NCBI GenBank assembly: GCA_002350065.1
Contig: DEDQ01000046.1
Span: 2,724 to 8,340, forward strand
Direction of reading: 5' to 3'
DNA from: Ruminococcus flavefaciens
GTDB lineage: Bacteria; Bacillota; Clostridia; Oscillospirales; Ruminococcaceae
DNA length: 5,617 bases
The notes under the pieces were generated by a model that was not told the origin of the DNA, made no database searches, and saw nothing but the letters and a program-made list of their open reading frames with translations. Made by a program: the position numbers and the translations under genes. This document shows positions 1 through 4,100 of the stretch, in pieces. Numbering within the stretch: position 1 is the first letter of the stretch; every line of letters begins with the position of its first letter.

Positions 1-6
1 CGGATT

Positions 7-67
7 GTTAAGGCAGAGCCTTGACCAGAGTCCAGAGACAGAGTCTCTGGCAGGGACAGTGTCCCTG
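7..67. repeat. Array of three tandem short hairpins with 3-nt loops
   Basis: Three perfect or near-perfect palindromes follow each other. Hairpin A has arms at 7-14 and 18-25 (GTTAAGGC / GCCTTGAC, one G-U pair, loop AGA). Hairpin B has arms at 32-39 and 43-50 (CCAGAGAC / GTCTCTGG, 8 bp perfect, loop AGA). Hairpin C has arms at 51-57 and 61-67 (CAGGGAC / GTCCCTG, 7 bp perfect, loop AGT). Hairpins B and C share a GAC-AGN-GTC core, which suggests related repeat units. None is followed by a T-tract, so this is not a standard intrinsic terminator. The array ends 3 nt before the ribosome binding site of the next gene. It may be an intergenic repeat, a leader structure, or an mRNA-end structure of a gene lying to the left. 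In one frame the left edge ends at TGA 22-24 and in another at TAA 9-11, so the 3' end of an upstream gene may be included, but this cannot be decided here. Confidence 0.75.
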
Positions 68-86
68 ACGAAAGGAGGGAAGGTGT

Positions 87-302
87 ATGATAATACAGAA
101 ATTCGACGGCGAATACGCCGTTTTACAGACCGAGGAGGGCGTCATCAGCGTCCACAGAGCGCATCTGCCGTCAGCGGCAAAGACGGGCGACAGCGTCAGC
201 TATTCAAACGGCGGATATTCGCTCATCCGCGCCGAAAACGATGACATCGGCGGCAAAGTCCGTGACAAGCTGCATAAAATGCTCACCGGCGAAAATGACT
301 GA
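87..302 (+). CDS. Small DUF3006-like protein
   Basis: A 71-residue protein starting at ATG 87, with an excellent ribosome binding site AAAGGAGGG at 71-79, 7 nt upstream. The N-terminus (IIQKFDGEYAVLQTEEGVISV) fits the DUF3006 pattern: a short beta-rich domain that opens with a 'DRxEGxxAVxE' type motif, followed by a 'xLPxxAKxGD' turn (here LPSAAKTGD, about residues 27-35) and a charged C-terminal helix (RAENDDIGGKVRDKLHKML). There is no signal peptide or membrane segment, so it is probably cytoplasmic. The function of the family is unknown; members often sit next to ComEC-like or metallo-beta-lactamase genes, which cannot be checked here because the left neighbour is outside the window. The stop codon lies inside the next gene (8-nt overlap), so the two are probably translationally coupled. 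The family assignment rests on pattern memory; the coding call itself is firm. Confidence 0.8.
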   Translation: MIIQKFDGEYAVLQTEEGVISVHRAHLPSAAKTGDSVSYSNGGYSLIRAENDDIGGKVRDKLHKMLTGEND

Positions 303-1512
303 TACTATTATAATAGGCGGAGGCGCTGCCGGCTGCATGGCGGCGATTCAGGCTGCGAGATTCGGCAAGAGCGTCCTGCTCTTCGAGAGAAACGACAGCA
401 TCGGGCGAAAGCTCCGCATAACCGGCAAGGGACGCTGCAACGTCACCAATAACTCGCCCATGGACGAGCATATGCGCAATATCCCCGTGAATCCGCGGTT
501 TTTGTACAGCGCGTTCTCGATGTTCAGCGCCGAGGACACTATGGACTTCTTCGAGCAGCTCGGAGTCCCGCTCAAGACCGAGCGCGGCAACCGCGTTTTC
601 CCGGTCAGCGACAACGCCGCTGACATCGTCGCGGCTCTCGGCAGGGAGATGAAAAAGCTCGGAGTCAGGGTCATACACAAGCGTGTGAGCTCCCTCATCA
701 TCGAGGACGGCTCATGCACCGGAGTCAAAGCCGGCGGCGAGGAATTCCGCAGCGGCAGCGTGCTTATCGCGTGCGGAGGGAAATCCTACCCGAATACCGG
801 CTCGACCGGCGACGGCTACAAGCTCGCGGAGAGCGCGGGTCACACCGTTACCGAGCTAAAACCAAGCCTTGTGCCCCTCGTTTCGCCGGACAAATACTGC
901 GCGGAGATGATGGGGCTGTCGCTGAGAAACGTCACTCTCAGCCTTTTCGACGGCAAAAAGAAGCTCTACAGCGAGCTCGGGGAGATGCTCTTCACGCATT
1001 TCGGAGTCAGTGGACCGCTCGTGCTCAGTGCGAGCAGCCATATCCGCGACCTCAAGCCCGACCGCTGCAAGCTACTCATCGACCTCAAACCGGCTCTCAC
1101 GCCGGAGCAGCTCGATGCGCGTATACAGCGTGATTTCGCGGAAAATCTCAACCGCGACTTCATCAACGGCATACGAAAGCTCCTGCCGGCGAAGCTGATA
1201 CCCGTGGCGGTGAAGCTGTCGGGGATAGCTCCCGGGCAGAAGGTCAACGGCATCACAAAGGAGCAGCGGAGGAAGTTCGGCGAGCTGATAAAGGCTTTCC
1301 CCGTGAGGATATCGGGCTTCCGACCTATCGACGAGGCTATCGTCACGAGCGGCGGAGTCTCCGTCAGGGAGATAGACCCCGGCACTATGGAATCGAAGCT
1401 CTGTCCGGGACTTTTCTTCGCCGGAGAGGTCATAGACGTCGACGCCTACACGGGCGGATTCAACCTGCAAATCGCGTTCTCGACTGCCTACGCCGCCGCG
1501 ATGTGTATGTGA
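295..1512 (+). CDS. HI0933-family NAD(P)/FAD-dependent oxidoreductase (BaiN/YhiN-like flavoprotein)
   Basis: A 405-residue cytoplasmic flavoprotein, full length for the HI0933 / TIGR00275 family (about 400 residues). An N-terminal Rossmann FAD-binding motif is at residues 8-13 (GGGAAG) with the ribose-binding acid E31 at the end of the second strand. The family signature GRKLRITGKGRCNVTN is at 37-52, RVFP at 100-103, the second conserved block CGGKSYPNTGSTGDGY at 160-175, and the C-terminal FAD-contacting block (AGEVIDVDAYTGGFN) in the last 34 residues. ATG 295 is preferred over an in-frame ATG at 241: the Rossmann strand starts right after it, as in relatives, and the longer form would overlap the upstream gene by 62 nt instead of 8. 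No strong Shine-Dalgarno precedes 295, which fits coupling to the DUF3006 gene. Some clostridial members are named BaiN for a proposed role in bile acid dehydroxylation, but nothing here supports that role; the substrate of this protein is unknown. Confidence 0.95.
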   Translation: MTDTIIIGGGAAGCMAAIQAARFGKSVLLFERNDSIGRKLRITGKGRCNVTNNSPMDEHMRNIPVNPRFLYSAFSMFSAEDTMDFFEQLGVPLKTERGNRVFPVSDNAADIVAALGREMKKLGVRVIHKRVSSLIIEDGSCTGVKAGGEEFRSGSVLIACGGKSYPNTGSTGDGYKLAESAGHTVTELKPSLVPLVSPDKYCAEMMGLSLRNVTLSLFDGKKKLYSELGEMLFTHFGVSGPLVLSASSHIRDLKPDRCKLLIDLKPALTPEQLDARIQRDFAENLNRDFINGIRKLLPAKLIPVAVKLSGIAPGQKVNGITKEQRRKFGELIKAFPVRISGFRPIDEAIVTSGGVSVREIDPGTMESKLCPGLFFAGEVIDVDAYTGGFNLQIAFSTAYAAAMCM

Positions 1513-1519
1513 GGTGCGT

Positions 1520-2047
1520 ATGAAAAGAGACCTTTCTCAGCGGATATTCCGCTATGTATTTGAGTTTATCGTCGCCGGACTTTTCGGCTGGGTCTACGAG
1601 GTCACCTGCGTGTGGATACTCTACCACAAGTTCGTCAACCGCGGCATACTCCACCTGCCGATAGTGCCGATATACGCCGTGGGAGCGTTCATACTGCTTG
1701 CCATGCTCGGCGAGCGCGACAGGCATCCGCTGTTCGTATTCACGTTCTCGGCGGTGGTGACTACGGCATTCGAGCTCGGAGCCTCGTACCTGCTGGAGTT
1801 CATCTTCCACAGGCAGTTCTGGACGTACGAGGGCTGGTGGGGCTCGGTGCAGGACCGCTCGAGCCTTATCTCGAGCGCGATATTCGGCGTTTTAGCAGTC
1901 GGGTATTTTTTCTGGCTGCATCCGCTGTCGGGGAAGCTCTGCGACAAGCTCCCGAAAGCCGTGTGTATCGGCTTCTCGGTGCTGGCGTCGGGAGCAATTC
2001 TCGCCGACCTTGCAATTTCCGTGAAACAACTGCTGGAAGAAAAATAA
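1520..2047 (+). CDS. CmpB-type multi-pass membrane protein (putative ABC transporter permease family)
   Basis: A 175-residue integral membrane protein with about five hydrophobic segments (roughly residues 10-33, 45-64, 70-94, 116-134 and 145-167). It matches the PF06541 family (CmpB, annotated 'putative ABC transporter permease') through GWVYEV at 24-29 followed by FVNRG at 38-42, the PIYAVGA block at 50-56, the SYLLEFIF segment at 89-96, and the 'W-Y-x(n)-G-x-V-Q-D-R-S-S-L' block at 101-116. The biochemical role is not established for the family; no ATP-binding partner is visible here, so the transporter label is weak. ATG 1520 is chosen, with GAGGTG at 1511-1516 overlapping the preceding stop codon as ribosome binding site; a GTG at 1514 in the same frame would add two residues. 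The gene starts 7 nt after the flavoprotein gene and is probably in its operon. Its TAA stop lies within the TAAAAAT sequence that flanks the following fold-back element. Confidence 0.85.
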   Translation: MKRDLSQRIFRYVFEFIVAGLFGWVYEVTCVWILYHKFVNRGILHLPIVPIYAVGAFILLAMLGERDRHPLFVFTFSAVVTTAFELGASYLLEFIFHRQFWTYEGWWGSVQDRSSLISSAIFGVLAVGYFFWLHPLSGKLCDKLPKAVCIGFSVLASGAILADLAISVKQLLEEK

Positions 2048-2160
2048 AAATGGGTATGTAACAATTTAGGTGGTCGATGGCTGTTGGACGTTTGCGTAAT
2101 TGCCCAAAACTACAAATGTGAAGTCTGTCAAGACCGCCATTTATGGCGCTTGTCTTGGTC

Positions 2161-2188
2161 TTGACAGACTGAGCATTTGTGGTATCAT
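2161..2188 (+). promoter_or_regulatory. Candidate sigma-A promoter reading into cmk (upstream of two)
   Basis: A perfect -35 box TTGACA (2161-2166), a 16-nt spacer and a -10 box TATCAT (2183-2188, 5 of 6 to TATAAT) preceded by TG at 2180-2181, which makes an extended -10. The expected start is near 2195, giving cmk a leader of about 150 nt. The -35 box lies inside the right half of the perfect 14-bp stem of the fold-back element. The mirror TTGACA on the other strand of the left arm has no matching -10, so the promoter is one-directional, towards cmk. Confidence 0.6.
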
Positions 2189-2215
2189 TGGCAATTGCGA
2201 ACGTCAGACTATATT
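2188..2215 (+). promoter_or_regulatory. Candidate sigma-A promoter reading into cmk (downstream of two)
   Basis: TTGGCA (2188-2193, 5 of 6 to the -35 consensus), a 16-nt spacer and TATATT (2210-2215, 5 of 6 to the -10 consensus). The expected start is near 2222, still inside the fold-back element. It overlaps the previous promoter's -10 box by one base, so the two could compete or substitute for each other. It is the weaker of the pair because there is no extended -10. Confidence 0.45.
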
Positions 2216-2293
2216 AAAGCCACCCAAAAAGTTATTTACCCTTAAAAATCAAAGCCCCGTGGAAAATGATAACGCAAATAACCGCTAATGGCA

Positions 2294-2317
2294 CGGGCGC
2301 ACGGAATGCGCCCCTAC
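2294..2317. repeat. Short GC-rich intergenic palindrome (CGGGCG...CGCCCCTAC type)
   Basis: Perfect 7-bp arms GGGCGCA (2295-2301) and TGCGCCC (2307-2313) around the loop CGGAA, inside the frame CGGGCG...CGCCCCTAC. Read on the minus strand it begins GTAGGGGCG and ends CGCCCG, a form I recall as a dispersed short repeat in many Oscillospiraceae/Ruminococcaceae genomes; copy number cannot be tested here. It lies 22 nt upstream of the cmk ribosome binding site and would form a stable hairpin in the leader. No T-tract follows, so it is not a standard terminator. Confidence 0.65.
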
Positions 2318-2348
2318 AGAATAAATATCAAAATCGGAGGAAAACATC

Positions 2349-3011
2349 ATGAAGAATATCAACATCGCTATCGACGGACCTGCCGGCGCAGGCAAGAGCA
2401 CTATCGCAAAAATGGTCTCGGCAAAGCTGGGCTACATCTACGTCGACACCGGAGCTCTCTACCGCACTGTCGCTCTCTACATCACCGAGAACAACATCGC
2501 TGACGACGACATCGAGAAGTCGCTCGCGAATGCGAACGTTTCTCTCGGCTTCGTGGACGGCGCTCAGCGCGTTTTCCTCGGCGACAGAGACGTTTCCGAC
2601 CTTATCCGCACTCCTGAGATTTCCATGGCGGCGTCGAGGACTTCCGCTATTCCGGCTGTAAGAGCTTACCTGTTCGAGACTCAGCAGAAGATAGCCCGCG
2701 AGAACAACATCATCATGGACGGACGCGACATCGGCACGGTAGTCCTCCCGAATGCGGACGTGAAGATCTTCCTGACCGCCTCCGCCGAGGAGCGCGCTAA
2801 CCGCCGCTACAAGGAGCTCGCCGAAAAGCCCGACTGCCCGCCGTATGAGGAGATACTTCAGGACATCATCAAGCGCGACTATGCCGATATGCACCGCGAG
2901 ATCTCGCCTCTCAAGCAGGCTGAGGACGCTGTCCTCGTCGATACTACCGAGCTCAGCCTCGAGGAGTCGGCAGAGGCTATCGTCAGGGTCATCGAGTCGA
3001 AGATAAAGTGA
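2349..3011 (+). CDS. cmk: Cytidylate (CMP/dCMP) kinase
   Basis: A 220-residue cytoplasmic kinase that phosphorylates CMP and dCMP to the diphosphates using ATP, recycling pyrimidine nucleotides from RNA turnover and lipid synthesis. The length is normal for bacterial Cmk (about 220-230). The P-loop GPAGAGKST is at residues 10-18, the nucleotide-monophosphate contact DTGALYR at 33-39, DGRDIGT at 124-130, the arginine-rich lid region ERANRRYKEL at 148-157, and the C-terminal RDYADMHREISPL block at 177-189. The start is set by GGAGG at 2336-2340, 8 nt before ATG. The gene opens the second block; two candidate promoters lie in the fold-back element upstream. Its TGA stop overlaps the GTG start of the next gene by 4 nt. 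Neighbourhood with plsC, ispH and rpsA is a classic Clostridia arrangement. Confidence 0.98.
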   Translation: MKNINIAIDGPAGAGKSTIAKMVSAKLGYIYVDTGALYRTVALYITENNIADDDIEKSLANANVSLGFVDGAQRVFLGDRDVSDLIRTPEISMAASRTSAIPAVRAYLFETQQKIARENNIIMDGRDIGTVVLPNADVKIFLTASAEERANRRYKELAEKPDCPPYEEILQDIIKRDYADMHREISPLKQAEDAVLVDTTELSLEESAEAIVRVIESKIK

Positions 3012-3457
3012 GCGATACTATTGTAAATATAAGGGAGGCTGTGCCGGAGGACGTCCCCGCGATAGAGGAGCTCTTCGCGGAAATGCTCCGCGGCATTTAT
3101 CCCGATTCCGAGCCCGAGCCCTACGAGGACGGATACCTCGGCAAATTCTTCCGCGGCAGGGATAAAATATACATTGCGGAAATAAATGATTACCCTGCGG
3201 CATATATTTCAGTGGAGGTCTACGACGAGTATATCTACCTCGACGACTTCTGCGTATCCGCGAAATACCGCGGAAAAGGACTCGGAACTGCCCTTGTCCG
3301 GACTGCTGAGAAATACGCGGAGGATAAAAACGTCCCTGCGGCTGTACTGCACGTTGAAAAATCCAACGAGGGAGCTTACCGGCTGTATAAACGGCTCGGC
3401 TACGAGGTCTGCACCGACGAGGGGAGCCGCCTGCGAATGAAAAAAGATTTAATGTAA
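3008..3457 (+). CDS. GNAT-family N-acetyltransferase
   Basis: A 149-residue single-domain protein of the Gcn5-related acetyltransferase fold, which transfers the acetyl group of acetyl-CoA to an amine. The acetyl-CoA pyrophosphate-binding motif A is clear at residues 87-93 (YRGKGLG, the R-x-x-G-x-G/A pattern), preceded by the beta-4 strand YIYLDDFCVS. Motif B follows with N120 and the Y124/Y127 pair in SNEGAYRLYKRLGYEV. The substrate cannot be told from sequence; small-molecule amines and protein N-termini are both possible. The start is GTG 3008, overlapping the cmk stop (GTGA). No clear Shine-Dalgarno is visible upstream, so translation probably depends on ribosomes finishing cmk. It ends 11 nt before plsC and is therefore in the same operon. 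I do not recall this gene as a standard member of the cmk-plsC-ispH cluster; it looks like a lineage-specific insertion. Confidence 0.9.
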   Translation: MSDTIVNIREAVPEDVPAIEELFAEMLRGIYPDSEPEPYEDGYLGKFFRGRDKIYIAEINDYPAAYISVEVYDEYIYLDDFCVSAKYRGKGLGTALVRTAEKYAEDKNVPAAVLHVEKSNEGAYRLYKRLGYEVCTDEGSRLRMKKDLM

Positions 3458-3468
3458 AGGAGCGGCAT

Positions 3469-4086
3469 ATGTATTACATTATTAAAATTGCGGTGTGGAT
3501 AGCCTTCCACGTCTATTTCAGCCTCGGATTCGAGGGCAGAGACAACATTCCCCGCGGCGAGGCGGTGATATACGCCTCGAACCACCGAAGCAACGCTGAC
3601 CCGCCCCTCGTCGGAGTCGGAGCCCGCGGCAAATACGCCTTCATGGCGAAGGAGGAGCTCTTCCGCAACAAGCTCTTTGCATGGCTGATACGCTCTCTCG
3701 GAGCGTTTCCGGTTGCCCGCGGCAAGGGCGATACAGCAGTTATCGACACCGCCGTCGAGCGCCTTAACAGCGGCAGGAGCCTGATGATATTCCCCGAGGG
3801 TACACGCTCCAAGACCGGCAAAGTCGGCAGAGGTCACTCCGGAGCCGCTCTCATCGCGGCAAGGGCTGACAAGAGGATAGTCCCCGTGGGAGTGGTTTTC
3901 GGCGACAAGCTGAAATTCCGCACGAAGGTAACGGTCAAGTACGGCGAGCCTATCGACCCCAAGGAGTACGTTGACGACCTCGCCGAGCCGAACCCGCGTC
4001 AGCTTGTGAAGCTGAAAAACCGCTATATGGCGGAGATAAAGAAACTCGTCGAGGGCGAAGCTCCGGCGGAAGAAGAAATGAATTGA
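3469..4086 (+). CDS. plsC: 1-acyl-sn-glycerol-3-phosphate acyltransferase (PlsC/LPLAT family)
   Basis: A 205-residue membrane-associated enzyme expected to acylate lysophosphatidic acid at sn-2, giving phosphatidic acid for phospholipid synthesis. The acyltransferase blocks are all present in order: motif I NHRSNAD at residues 38-44 (catalytic H39 and D44), motif II GAFPVARG at 78-85, motif III FPEGTRS at 108-114, and motif IV IVPVGV at 137-142. A hydrophobic N-terminal stretch (about residues 3-20) probably anchors it to the membrane. The acidic tail (EGEAPAEEEMN) is low-complexity. The start is supported by AAAGGAG at 3456-3462, which overlaps the preceding stop codon, 6 nt before ATG. The gene is flanked by GNAT (11 nt) and ispH (14 nt), consistent with one transcript. 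Confidence 0.95.
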   Translation: MYYIIKIAVWIAFHVYFSLGFEGRDNIPRGEAVIYASNHRSNADPPLVGVGARGKYAFMAKEELFRNKLFAWLIRSLGAFPVARGKGDTAVIDTAVERLNSGRSLMIFPEGTRSKTGKVGRGHSGAALIAARADKRIVPVGVVFGDKLKFRTKVTVKYGEPIDPKEYVDDLAEPNPRQLVKLKNRYMAEIKKLVEGEAPAEEEMN

Positions 4087-4100
4087 GAGAGGGATTTATA

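Larger units (their letters stand above)
2052..2242. repeat. MITE-like fold-back element with terminal inverted repeats
   Basis: This stretch is a long imperfect inverted repeat. Its terminal 22 nt (2052-2073 against 2220-2241 reversed) match at 17 of 22 positions without gaps, beginning GGGTA / TACCC and ending GGTGG / CCACC. Further paired blocks follow inward: ACGTT 2088-2092 with AACGT 2200-2204, AATTGCC 2098-2104 with GGCAATT 2190-2196, ACAAATG 2112-2118 with CATTTGT 2174-2180, and a perfect 14-bp stem 2122-2135 with 2157-2170 around a 21-nt loop that contains a small GCCAT/ATGGC hairpin. TAAAAAT occurs directly on both sides (2045-2051 and 2243-2249), consistent with a 7-bp target duplication, though such an AT-rich match could be chance. 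There is no transposase gene and no T-tract after the stems. The best reading is a non-autonomous MITE-like insertion; a native structured leader or regulatory RNA is the alternative. The parent transposon family is not recognised. Confidence 0.7.

Noticed and set aside
5..244. Open frame of 79 codons across the hairpin array and the DUF3006 gene
   Set aside because: It reads through palindromic repeats, has no ribosome binding site of its own and lies in a shifted frame over a better-supported gene.
241..294. Earlier ATG at 241 as start of the flavoprotein
   Set aside because: The extra 18 residues precede the Rossmann strand without resembling family members and would overlap the DUF3006 gene by 62 nt.
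966..1433. Long antisense open frame opposite the flavoprotein
   Set aside because: It is a shadow of a well-conserved gene on the plus strand, with low-complexity serine/arginine-rich content.
2100..2288. 62-codon open frame in the intergenic gap
   Set aside because: It starts at TTG without a ribosome binding site and simply translates the fold-back element; it resembles no protein family I know.
2295..2320. Intrinsic terminator at the GC palindrome
   Set aside because: The stem is followed by TACAGAATAAAT, not a T-tract, and it lies in the leader of cmk downstream of the candidate promoters.
2288..2503. 71-codon open frame overlapping the start of cmk
   Set aside because: It runs through the GC palindrome and the cmk ribosome binding site and then lies out of frame over cmk.
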